From Citrobacter amalonaticus (GTDB taxonomy: Bacteria > Pseudomonadota > Gammaproteobacteria > Enterobacterales > Enterobacteriaceae), in contig NZ_PQMB01000004.1 of the NCBI RefSeq assembly GCF_002918555.1, forward strand, positions 362,542 to 426,541: DNA of 64,000 nucleotides, written 5' to 3'. Shown one piece after another: positions 34,588 to 43,189 of the stretch (positions within the stretch are counted from its first letter, which is position 1; every line of letters starts with the position of its first letter). Under the pieces are notes generated by a model. It searched no databases, was not told where the DNA came from, and was given only the letters and a program-made list of their open reading frames with translations. Both the position numbers and the translations under genes were made by a program.

Positions 34588-35609
34588 ATGAAACTCGCCC
34601 CTTACCTGATAACACTGACACTACCGTTTATCTCGTTATCTGCCGAAGCGGATTACCACACCCCAGATTAACGCCGGAAATACCGTTTCTGGCGATGTTG
34701 TTGATGGCTCAAAAGGTAATCAGCATGTTTATCTGACTCCACCATCACTGGCCCCTATGCCTGGAGCTACGTTGGCGATGGTGGGCAAACCAATCACATC
34801 ACCGTTACCGATCACGGTGAACTGTTTCTGGAACCGGGCGGCAGCGCTTATGATTCACAGATAACCACCGGTGGTGATCTACAGGTGAACGGTTATGCTG
34901 AAAACACCTATGTGGATAGTGGCGGACAGGTTTACGTTAACGCAGGAAATAATAGCGTCGCAGATCCAGGACAAGGCGGCCAGATTATTAACACCACCGT
35001 TGGAACTGGCGGCCTGGTCGTTACTCCTTCCCGACCGCATCAGGGAGAGCTATGGGTGCAGGCGCTGAGTAATCGCTTTGACGTTAACCGCACAGGCAAT
35101 ACAGCATACCGCCAGCGGCTCGGTGGTCTGATGATGGGCTATGACAAAAACCTTCCTCACCAGACTGGCCTGCTTACACTCGGTATTGCAGGCGGCTACA
35201 GCCGTTCCGATCTTGATCTCGCCAACAACAGCGACGGCTCAGTAGACAGCTACAGCGCCGCGTTATACGCCAGCTATTATGATCAAAGTCGTTTCTGGCT
35301 GGACGCAATGCTGAAAGGCAATCTGTTTAACCAGCACCTTAAATGCCCGCATGAGTTCCGGTGGTCACGCCGACGGCAGTTTCACCATCCCCGGTCTGGG
35401 TGGGTGTCTGATTGCCGGGTATGACGCCAGATTCGCCAGGACCACCCTCTCCCCCCTTTGTCGGTTTCACTGGCTTCATCTCACAAAGCGATGATTACCG
35501 GCTGTCGAACGATATGCAGGCACATCCCGGCACGGCTAAATCCGCGCTGGGACAAGTCTGGTTCCGGCTGCGCCAGAATATGACGACTCGCCAAGGACCG
35601 GGTATTTAG
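34588..35609 (+). pseudogene. AIDA/TibA-like autotransporter, degenerate and shortened
   Basis: An ATG at 34588 with GGGAG upstream starts a signal peptide (MKLAPYLITLTLPFISLSAE) that runs into a stop after about 27 codons. In shifted frames the sequence goes on with passenger repeats (INAGNTVSGDVVDGSKGNQ, TVTDHGELFLEPGGS, VNGYAENTYVDSGGQVYVNA), then directly with the beginning of the beta domain (GELWVQALSNRFDVNRTGN, YRQRLGGLMMGYDK, LTLGIAGGYSRSDLDL). It changes frame again near 35340 and ends with PFVGFTGFISQSDDYRLS in a third frame. The passenger is very short and the barrel is incomplete, so no surface protein can be made. A 59-bp part of the passenger recurs at 30090. Confidence 0.85.
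34804..34863 (+). repeat. 60-bp autotransporter segment, right copy
   Basis: Direct-repeat partner of 30090-30148. It belongs to the passenger part of the autotransporter pseudogene. Confidence 0.85.
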
Positions 35610-35889
35610 GGAGCAGTTACAGATTTTAATCCCTACAGGAAAATTAAATATTTTTTGTGATATATGCTAAATATTGATGTTCATCAATAAAGATAATAAC
35701 AAGATAATAGATTAAATCATTTTCTTTCAGTTAATTACCATATGAATCAAATTAGTTATTTGCATAACGCTATAAATATGATTTTTTATAGGTTAGCTCG
35801 GTAATGATAAAAAAAGCTCAAATCCAAAGTTATGCAAAAACTTTAAGGATTAAACCCAATATCACCCATAATATAAAGAGGTCTCAAAG

Positions 35890-37182
35890 ATGAACATAAA
35901 CCCGCTAGACACAACAGAACAAAGGGAACTTGATAAACTTGCTTACAGCATTTACGGGCAAGCCATCGACAAAACCACCCCAGTATATCAAAAATTTTTA
36001 GATGCGAAAAACAAAGCTACAGAATCTTATATTTTATCCCATAGTCATTATCAGGAAAAATTAAAACCAGAAGTGTTAGAAACATTAGAACCAACAATTA
36101 ATGAACTATTATTCAGTTCCATACAGAAAGCTGTTAATATCGACCCTTACTCTCCATCAGTTTACTGGGTAAATAATGCAAAACCGAGACTTAGCTTTGA
36201 TAAAAAATTTGAAATCCCTGGAGGAAGATATTCTTACGACAATCCAGATACCATATACAGAATGGTCCCTATTGATAGCAATAATCGATATATAATCAAT
36301 GGAAAACAAAACACGAAAGGGGGAACCAGTGATTATACCTACTCACTGATTATTAACCCGAACTCACAAAATACAGTTGCTTATTTAGATAAAAACACAT
36401 TAGAAGTGGACAGCAATGGTGAATACACTATTACTATAGACAACAGTGCCTCCGAGGGGAGAAGTAATCACCTTCAATCTAACGATATGGTTCAATTTTT
36501 ATTTATCAGACATAACTTAGCTGACTGGTCCAGTGAAATACCAGATACGCTCAGAGTGGAATTAATCAATCAGGCGCGAGAAAAAAGAATTTCACTTGAC
36601 GACATTATAAACACAGCAGTCAAAAACTTAGAAGAAAGCGCAATCACCTATGGTGTAGGCGCAATGGGGGTGGAAACCTATATACCAAACCCGGTAAATA
36701 CAGTCCCTCAACCTAAACAATCTTCGGTATTAGGAACTCTTGTTACACAAGCCAGTTCATTCGGCCATATTGATATAGATGAATCCGAGGCATTTATCAT
36801 TACTGTATATACAGGCGGTGCTAAATATTTTGTCGTTCCCGTATCCAATGCATGGATCATATCTGTCAATGTAGATTATCATCAATCAAGCCTGAATAAC
36901 AGACAGGCTTATCCAAATAATGACGGATCATATACTTTTGTTGTCAGTTTAAAGGATCCAGGAGTAGCAAACTGGCTGGATACTGCGGGCCTGCATGAAA
37001 ATACATTAATGATCCGGTGGCAAAATATGCCACAAGACTCAAAGCCAAGCGTTAGTTATGAGTTAGTACCGTTATCTGATCTTAAAAGATATTTACCACC
37101 TGAAACTCCATTTCTTACTCCCGATGAGCGTCGAGACACACTCCAACACAGGATGAATGGATATCATAAGCGGGATATTTGA
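35890..37182 (+). CDS. DUF1214-containing protein
   Basis: The 430-residue protein starts with AAAGAGG upstream of the ATG and has no signal peptide. The central part (about residues 85-260) resembles the DUF1214 domain: NPDTIYRMVPIDSNNRYIIN, then YTITIDNSASEG and FLFIRHNLADWSSEIPDTLR, which match the family pattern of YR...D....Y.I.G and R....DW..E. A second beta-rich region follows (FIITVYTGGAKYFVVPVSNA, MIRWQNMPQDSKPSVSYEL). The function of the family is unknown; related proteins are often near redox or conversion enzymes. The gene is AT-rich compared with its left neighbours and appears to be alone, between the autotransporter remnant and the conjugative-element fragment. Confidence 0.65.
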   Translation: MNINPLDTTEQRELDKLAYSIYGQAIDKTTPVYQKFLDAKNKATESYILSHSHYQEKLKPEVLETLEPTINELLFSSIQKAVNIDPYSPSVYWVNNAKPRLSFDKKFEIPGGRYSYDNPDTIYRMVPIDSNNRYIINGKQNTKGGTSDYTYSLIINPNSQNTVAYLDKNTLEVDSNGEYTITIDNSASEGRSNHLQSNDMVQFLFIRHNLADWSSEIPDTLRVELINQAREKRISLDDIINTAVKNLEESAITYGVGAMGVETYIPNPVNTVPQPKQSSVLGTLVTQASSFGHIDIDESEAFIITVYTGGAKYFVVPVSNAWIISVNVDYHQSSLNNRQAYPNNDGSYTFVVSLKDPGVANWLDTAGLHENTLMIRWQNMPQDSKPSVSYELVPLSDLKRYLPPETPFLTPDERRDTLQHRMNGYHKRDI

Positions 37183-37380
37183 TTTGGAGTATTTTTGTAT
37201 TCCTTTTTTAATATTCACATGGAACTGATTAGGGCACGGATGCCTGAAATATAACCGTTAACATAACTGCATCAAAACCCAGATCAAACAATCTCCCCGC
37301 CTGCGTTTTCGTTTTCCCATTGCTCACAACCCCTCACGCCATCACTCTGCGCTGACCCCCATCCGCAACAGGAAACAGAT

Positions 37381-37674
37381 ATGTCGGACGACACCTTCAA
37401 CATGGGTTTCCTGCGTAGTGCGATCCATATTCAGCTTCACACCCACAACGCGACCCGGCTGTGGACCAGGCGGCGGGCGACCGAGAACGGCCCAGCGCCA
37501 ATCATCGGGATGCCGCGCTTTATCGAAATTCTCAACCAGATACGCATCGCCGCAGAACACAACGATCCTTTCGCCGATCTGCGGATGCTGCGTATGGAAG
37601 AGAAGCTGGCGCAGTCGCGTAAGATGATGCAAATGATCGAAGGCCGGACTCGAACATCGCAACTATCCTTATGA
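37381..37674 (+). pseudogene. ICE protein of the TIGR03761/PFL_4669 type, cut at the island border
   Basis: An ATG with CAGGAAAC upstream starts a frame that resembles the N-terminal part of an integrating conjugative element protein: LRSAIHIQLHTHNATRLW, PAPIIGMPRFIEILNQIR and DPFADLRMLRMEEKLAQSRK follow the family pattern (LHTHHA, IIG..RF, DPYAD..LLR.E). The normal protein is about 250 residues or more. Here the homologous part stops where the 18-bp leuX att copy begins (37638); the last dozen residues come from the island. It shows that an SPI-7/ICE-like element once stood here. No other ICE gene is visible to the left. Confidence 0.65.
37638..37655. other. distal attachment site of the leuX island
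   Basis: CGAAGGCCGGACTCGAAC is identical to 57618-57635 at the 3' end of the leuX tRNA gene, in the same orientation. It marks the left end of the integrated island. Confidence 0.88.
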
Positions 37675-37707
37675 TCTTAAGAGATTAAACTTAACATAGT
37701 AGGTTAG

Positions 37708-37728
37708 ATACCATCATTGATACCATCA
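37708..37728. repeat. paired ATACCATCA repeats at left island end
   Basis: ATACCATCA occurs at 37708-37716 and 37720-37728, 12 bases apart, 52 bases inside the left att core. The same pair with the same spacing and direction lies at 57468-57488 near the other end. These look like integrase arm-binding sites. Confidence 0.65.
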
Positions 37729-37944
37729 GTCCCGATTGGTGATAATCGAACACTATAAAAAATCATGACGAACATTATGAATGTAAGTTAATTTATGTAT
37801 TTTTAGCAAGAATTTTTTAAAGAACATCAAAATAACTCGTATATTTATTTTTTCATCCGATTGAAAAATAGGATAATTTGTATACAGGTTATAAGGATTC
37901 TTGATTTATGGTAATATAAAACAACAAATATATTGCATGGAGAA

Positions 37945-38367
37945 ATGAACTTGGATACATTATTTAAGATTTTTGAAAAATTTAGTTCAAGACCGCTTTA
38001 TTTTATTTTCTTTGGTTTATCAGTATGTGAATTTTTACAAAAAGAGTCAGCATTAAAAAGTCCTAACATAGAAAACATACTATATCTTTTATCTGCAATG
38101 ATAATGGTAGTCTTTTTAACAGGGGGATATGAATGGCTCATATTTAAGTTCAATGTCACATTGGAACCTCATGATCAGGGCGATATCGGCCCAACGATTG
38201 GAACGGCAACATTAGCAGTTTATTTGGTTTATGCATTTCATTTTTTAAGTGAACAACCAGATGCCTTAAATCTCAAGTTGCTAACTAATTCAGGATTCAT
38301 TTATAGCACAACTTTATTGTTATTTTCGCTTGAGTCAATGAAACTTAGGAGATTAAAGCAAAGATAA
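37945..38367 (+). CDS. small multi-span membrane protein, unknown
   Basis: The 140-residue protein has about four hydrophobic segments (PLYFIFFGLSVCEFL, NILYLLSAMIMVVFLTGGYE, GTATLAVYLVYAFHFL, IYSTTLLLFSLES) and a basic C terminus (MKLRRLKQR). No family is recognised. The start is uncertain: the ATG at 37945 has GGAG only two bases away, a TTG at 37933 extends it, and a TTG at 37954 would be better spaced. It is the leftmost gene of the island and converges with the receiver-domain gene of the methyltransferase module across a strong bidirectional terminator. It could be cargo or a membrane effector. Confidence 0.5.
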   Translation: MNLDTLFKIFEKFSSRPLYFIFFGLSVCEFLQKESALKSPNIENILYLLSAMIMVVFLTGGYEWLIFKFNVTLEPHDQGDIGPTIGTATLAVYLVYAFHFLSEQPDALNLKLLTNSGFIYSTTLLLFSLESMKLRRLKQR

Positions 38368-38410
38368 TAATTAAGTTTCGGAAGAGTATTAAATATAACT
38401 TGGCACTATA

Positions 38411-38451
38411 AAAAGCCGATATGATTATACTCCTATATCATATCGGCTTTT
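38411..38451. terminator. bidirectional intrinsic terminator
   Basis: AAAAGCCGATATGAT (38411-38425) and ATCATATCGGCTTTT (38437-38451) form a perfect 15-bp stem with A/T runs on both sides. It serves the convergent genes at 37945 and 38458. Confidence 0.9.
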
Positions 38452-38457
38452 CATGTT

Positions 38458-40203
38458 TTAAGGCATCATAGATACATAATCTACACCAATTCTAGAACTG
38501 TATTGCGACGCAATAGCTTGGTATCGTTCAGCATAACCACTTCGAAGCTGGGACTTTAATTTCAGTTTAACTGGTACATTTTGTACATTGTCATCCATGC
38601 TACTCAAGAATACCGCTGAAAGTATATTTTTCTCTTCCCCCGGAACGGTATGGCCGTGATTTAAAACAACCATATAATCAACCACTGGTAAAGTTTTATC
38701 GCCTTCAAATATAGATAAATACTTTCTGGTATTCTTATGAATTACATAAATATACTTGGATTGTTCTGCATTAGGTAATGCTTTATTCTGGTTAGCATTG
38801 AAAAGTTCTAACACCTTAATTAAACGATGAGGACTTAATCTTTTATGATGTGGATCATTACCCTGAGTAGGCACAAGATCGCAAGCAGCAGAAACACATA
38901 AATACCATTTTTCAGATTCAGTATCGAAGAAAATTGTGCCTGTTGAAATATGTCCTTCTTCAAAATTTTTAGAAGACAGATTCATGTTCAAAGCATGATA
39001 CATCTCATTAAATGAGCTTGCATTTGCAGGTAAATTCATTTGTTTTGAACAATAATCTAATGATTTCGCTTCTCCACTACTTTTAAAATCAGTTGTATAT
39101 GTTTCAAAAACATCATTAATGAAGCCTACTAAAGATTTATTTCCCTTCAATCTTTCATAGAGTTCTTCAGATAAATTACTAAAAACAAATTCAATGTTTT
39201 TCCTTTTAATTTCATCAGAAGCGGAATTTAATATTTGATTCAACCACCCAGCTTGACCATAACCATCATTAGCTAAATGGTTATTGAAAGAAAGTGCTTC
39301 GGCTTCAATAGTATTTTGAATCTCTGACTTGATAATTTGATAGTAAGATGGATTCCATTCAATTAATGATTCATTTAGTGTTTGCCAAATTCTCTCACCA
39401 TCACTTTCATGATCATCTTTATCCTTATGGAACACACTGATAAATATATTACCACTTTGAATCCATTTAATACCGGCTGTGTCCCCTACAACCATACTTT
39501 TTGTCACATAATCTGGAATGACGGCATTTTCAGCGACTGCATATTCAGAAATCATCTTAGCAATGAAATTAATATCATTTTGCTCTGTAAGGCTTCCATC
39601 ATCTCGGATTGCTTTCTTAATACGCTTACATAGGCAGTCATTTTGGATATATAGTACAGTTTCATCCCTCGTTAATGCCCTTTCTCCTTTGTGGATCAAA
39701 TCAGGTGAAATAACACTCTGCCAGTATTCAATTAATTCATCATTTTCTGTTTCAAGTATTTTCTCATTACAATTTTCGATCCCTCTTAGAGAAGAAGCAA
39801 TTTGCATCCAAACAGTTTTGAGCTCCTCTCTCGTATAAATAACAATCATATTCAAATGATCAGAATTTTTTAATTCTTTTAATATTGTAATAGTTTTATC
39901 CGGTGCATTGTTATCTAAATGATAATCCATTATGACCAAATCTGACTTACGGATGCGGTCAACATCAAAGTTTACTGAACCGTTGTCAATATCACAGATC
40001 ATATTCTTGGCTTGAAAATATTCTTCGAGGGTAGCAGCACGCTTTGAGGAATCAACTTTTGCTGGGTCTAATTTTATCTCGCTATTAAGTGCTTTGATAG
40101 AGTCAGAATAAGTAATAAAATCGTCATCTATCATTACTACTGAACGAATAGCATTATCACAAAAAGTTTTCTGCACAAGGGAATTATAAGTTGTTATAGC
40201 CAT
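38458..40203 (-). CDS. receiver-domain protein of methyltransferase/GHKL module
   Basis: I chose the ATG at 40203: it follows the upstream stop after one base and has GGAGTGGAG at a good distance; an in-frame ATG at 40221 has none. The 581-residue protein begins with a response-regulator receiver-like domain: acidic pocket MIDDDF (Asp26-28), likely phosphoacceptor Asp93 in LVIMDYHLD, and MIVIYTRE. The remaining 430 residues are not recognised; they include a helical middle part and a C-terminal region with WYLCVSAACDLVPTQGNDPH and an end rich in beta strands. No DNA-binding HTH is seen. It may be the phosphorylation-controlled effector partner of the upstream GHKL protein. The gene ends before a strong terminator. 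Confidence 0.65.
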   Translation of the reverse strand: MAITTYNSLVQKTFCDNAIRSVVMIDDDFITYSDSIKALNSEIKLDPAKVDSSKRAATLEEYFQAKNMICDIDNGSVNFDVDRIRKSDLVIMDYHLDNNAPDKTITILKELKNSDHLNMIVIYTREELKTVWMQIASSLRGIENCNEKILETENDELIEYWQSVISPDLIHKGERALTRDETVLYIQNDCLCKRIKKAIRDDGSLTEQNDINFIAKMISEYAVAENAVIPDYVTKSMVVGDTAGIKWIQSGNIFISVFHKDKDDHESDGERIWQTLNESLIEWNPSYYQIIKSEIQNTIEAEALSFNNHLANDGYGQAGWLNQILNSASDEIKRKNIEFVFSNLSEELYERLKGNKSLVGFINDVFETYTTDFKSSGEAKSLDYCSKQMNLPANASSFNEMYHALNMNLSSKNFEEGHISTGTIFFDTESEKWYLCVSAACDLVPTQGNDPHHKRLSPHRLIKVLELFNANQNKALPNAEQSKYIYVIHKNTRKYLSIFEGDKTLPVVDYMVVLNHGHTVPGEEKNILSAVFLSSMDDNVQNVPVKLKLKSQLRSGYAERYQAIASQYSSRIGVDYVSMMP

Positions 40204-40204
40204 G

Positions 40205-43189
40205 TTATGACTCCACTCCATTGAACTTAATTACGAAATTAGCACCATCTTTAATTAAATAGTCATCTTCAACATTTGGATCAGAATACCAAATCTTGTG
40301 GTGTGCTACAGCTAAATTCTCCCTGCATAAATAAAGCCCGACACCATGACCATTAGCTCTTTTGCTATAAAACAATTCAAATAAACGAGGAATGTCATCT
40401 GGGTCTATAGCAGGGCCTGTATTTGCAATTATAACTAAAGAATTAACAAAATCTATTTTGATTAGACGATTATCGGACAAACTCACCCAATACATTGCGT
40501 TATTTATAATATTAGTAAAAACCGGATATATTCGTGAAGGTATATCATTGATAGATATGTTCTTAAAATCATCACCGAACTCAATGGAAATACGTTGTCT
40601 TTCAAAACGATCACCAAAAAACTTCAGGATATAATCCATTATATTTTTTCCAGAAATTTTTTGCCTTGACTGATATCCAGATATTTTCAAAGGTGATAAA
40701 AACCTGATTTGTTGTGTTAATGATCTATGTGCATTCAGAGCCAATGTGAAACCAGGGTGTTCCTTCGCGGCTGAAGGCAAAGAATTTAGTCCTCGTGTAA
40801 CCATCGAGTCCATTTCTTCAAGCTCGTGTGAGAGTATTTCGACGCTGATTCCTAACTGAGCCAAAGCATTTAAACTCTTAGCTTTATCCTCGAAATACTC
40901 TCTTTCTTCTTCTGATAGCGAAAAAGCTGAGTCTAAATTTACTCCTTCAAATAACCTTTCTAATCCTTTATTTATAGATTGATATTTGAATGTTAGGGAG
41001 TCAATTGTTTCAATATAAATGCTGTCGAGTAAATTTAAAACATTCTCGATCTCAGTATTGTTATTAATTGAGTCAACTATTGATATAGCTTTAGAGTAAT
41101 ATATAGCTCTATCACTTTTAATTTCTTCTCCCCATTTCTTTAAGAGAGCATTTGTTTTTTCATCTATATTATTACTAAACTTGGTTAATCTGGCATTTAT
41201 GATCCCTTGATTTTTATCAAGATGATTTTTACCTACTAACGAAGGTTCTAACTTATTTAATTCAGAATCCAATTTATTAACTATTAATTTCATCTCTAAT
41301 ATATACGCAGAGAATTCATTGTATTTATCACGATAATTTCTATATCTCTCCTCATATACACCAATTTTAGGTGGCTTAGTTGGAGTTTTTATTTCTGTTC
41401 TCAATGATTCTAAATTAGCAAGGTCAGCATCTATTTCTTTTATATAATTATAATCATGCTTGTTTTGATTACTATCTAATTTAGTCTTCAATTTTTTTAC
41501 AGCTTCAAGCGAAGCATCTAAAACGGGAGTTTGCGTTTTTAGTGCCTCAGAGAAACTCTTTTGTGTCGATTTACGAGCTTGTTGCTGTGCTGATTTTCGT
41601 AATTCCTTTTCACGTTTAACTTGCTCAAGAAGTTCTTTACGATCTTCGGAATTTCTACCAAAAAATCTATCCGCTAATGATGTTAATAAATCTGAAACTA
41701 ATGTTTTCAATTCTCTAGCAGCTTGGTTTCGAATGAAGCCTTCCCTTCCAGATTTATCCTTTAGTTCTTTATTATTTGATTGTGTGATACTGATAAATCC
41801 GAAAATTCTTCGGTTAGACCAATAGTACCGCCCAGCATTCCATGAACGTCTTTCCTCGATTTGGAAGAAATCATTATCTACTCGTCCATATGGCAACACT
41901 CTTAAATTATCCCGAAACACCATAAGCCCAGCATATTTTTTTGCCTTGAGGTCAAAGTGTGTATGCTCTCGCTCGGTGTGCGAGGTATTTTGCGGCAGAA
42001 ATTCTAATGTCCCAATTTGAATTTCAAATGGTCCGACTCCAGAATCAGAATTAACACTTATGCTGGCAGGAATAACTACTTCGCCCTTATCCTCACCAAA
42101 AGCTTTTACGCGACCTCTAAACCAACCTTTCTCATCAACATAGCCTACAACAGTGTGCTCTAAAGCATCAAAATCGCTTTTACTAAATACATCCGATTGC
42201 TTTAATATTTGACGATGGTAACCATTGGCCTTAACTGTATATATCTCATAAGAGAATGATAGATCCTCTAAAATATAAGGATTTACAAATGCCCTTAAAG
42301 TGTCAACCAAGCTTTGTTCAACATCAGATAACTCTGCATTATCCTTAGCTAAATCCCCTGCATTGGTTAATAATGACAAATCTCGTCCAAGCTCCAATAA
42401 AAAGAGAGCGGTACCATGTTTACCACCGTCTATCTTTTCAACTTTGATTAGGATTTCTTCCCAAGGAACGAAGACACTAGGATCAATTTTAAATTGGTCA
42501 CAAAAATTAATTATTTTATCTTGAGTAGTAATAAAGTCACTTTTTTCATTTACAGCTTTCTCGTCTTCTGAGAATTTTTCCCAAGCTGCTTTTGTGAGAA
42601 GATGATTAAAATGACGAACTTCATCTTCATCATCATCTTTGCTGGGAAAGGATACATTCTTCTTAAGTTCAATGAGCAAACCAGATAAAACATCAGAGAG
42701 AGAATCTATTTTTTCAAACTCTCTGAATGGAACAGTGACATCGTCAAATGAGAGATACGGGTTTTCGAAAAGCCTCCAATCAATTAGTAAGGCAACATAA
42801 TTATTATCCATTTTCTTAGTAACAAGAAAAGTTACGGGAGATAGAAAAGCAGCAGATAATCGCCCAATCCCTTTTTCTCCTTGAGTTTTTCGGATACCTA
42901 ATCCGAACCGCTCATTTTCTTCTAATGTGTTCTTTCTCGTTTTAGATTCGGTGCCAACAACAAGCCAATTATCAATAATTTGTTGCAAGGACATTCCGCA
43001 ACCGTTATCTATAAGGGCTCCGCAAGGGTAATCGCCATCTATTGTGTATAATGCCACATCTCTTGCATAAGCATCATATGCATTTTTCCAAAGCTCGCTT
43101 ACAGCAGTTGGACAATCTGCAATCTGCCCCTTACCGAGATGTTCAATTGTCCTTGCTCTCGCTTTAAAGCTAAGAGATCTCATCTGCAT
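40205..43189 (-). CDS. double-GHKL ATPase / histidine-kinase-like protein
   Basis: The ATG at 43189 has AGGG nine bases upstream; an ATG three codons earlier sits on that site. The 994-residue protein has an N-terminal GHKL ATPase of the Hsp90/MutL/MORC kind: N-box ELWKNAYDA (32-40), DNGCGM (61-66), GEKGIGRLSAA (104-114). A long coiled-coil region fills about 510-750. The C terminus is a histidine kinase core: H-box ILSHELEEM with His788, N-box NIINNAMYW, G1 ANTGPAID and G2 GHGVGLYLCRENL. No membrane segment is present. It overlaps the methyltransferase gene and leads into the receiver-protein gene, so a soluble phosphorelay is likely. The fusion of two different GHKL domains with a methyltransferase neighbour points to a nucleic-acid sensing or defence role, which is inference. 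Confidence 0.75.
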   Translation of the reverse strand: MQMRSLSFKARARTIEHLGKGQIADCPTAVSELWKNAYDAYARDVALYTIDGDYPCGALIDNGCGMSLQQIIDNWLVVGTESKTRKNTLEENERFGLGIRKTQGEKGIGRLSAAFLSPVTFLVTKKMDNNYVALLIDWRLFENPYLSFDDVTVPFREFEKIDSLSDVLSGLLIELKKNVSFPSKDDDEDEVRHFNHLLTKAAWEKFSEDEKAVNEKSDFITTQDKIINFCDQFKIDPSVFVPWEEILIKVEKIDGGKHGTALFLLELGRDLSLLTNAGDLAKDNAELSDVEQSLVDTLRAFVNPYILEDLSFSYEIYTVKANGYHRQILKQSDVFSKSDFDALEHTVVGYVDEKGWFRGRVKAFGEDKGEVVIPASISVNSDSGVGPFEIQIGTLEFLPQNTSHTEREHTHFDLKAKKYAGLMVFRDNLRVLPYGRVDNDFFQIEERRSWNAGRYYWSNRRIFGFISITQSNNKELKDKSGREGFIRNQAARELKTLVSDLLTSLADRFFGRNSEDRKELLEQVKREKELRKSAQQQARKSTQKSFSEALKTQTPVLDASLEAVKKLKTKLDSNQNKHDYNYIKEIDADLANLESLRTEIKTPTKPPKIGVYEERYRNYRDKYNEFSAYILEMKLIVNKLDSELNKLEPSLVGKNHLDKNQGIINARLTKFSNNIDEKTNALLKKWGEEIKSDRAIYYSKAISIVDSINNNTEIENVLNLLDSIYIETIDSLTFKYQSINKGLERLFEGVNLDSAFSLSEEEREYFEDKAKSLNALAQLGISVEILSHELEEMDSMVTRGLNSLPSAAKEHPGFTLALNAHRSLTQQIRFLSPLKISGYQSRQKISGKNIMDYILKFFGDRFERQRISIEFGDDFKNISINDIPSRIYPVFTNIINNAMYWVSLSDNRLIKIDFVNSLVIIANTGPAIDPDDIPRLFELFYSKRANGHGVGLYLCRENLAVAHHKIWYSDPNVEDDYLIKDGANFVIKFNGVES

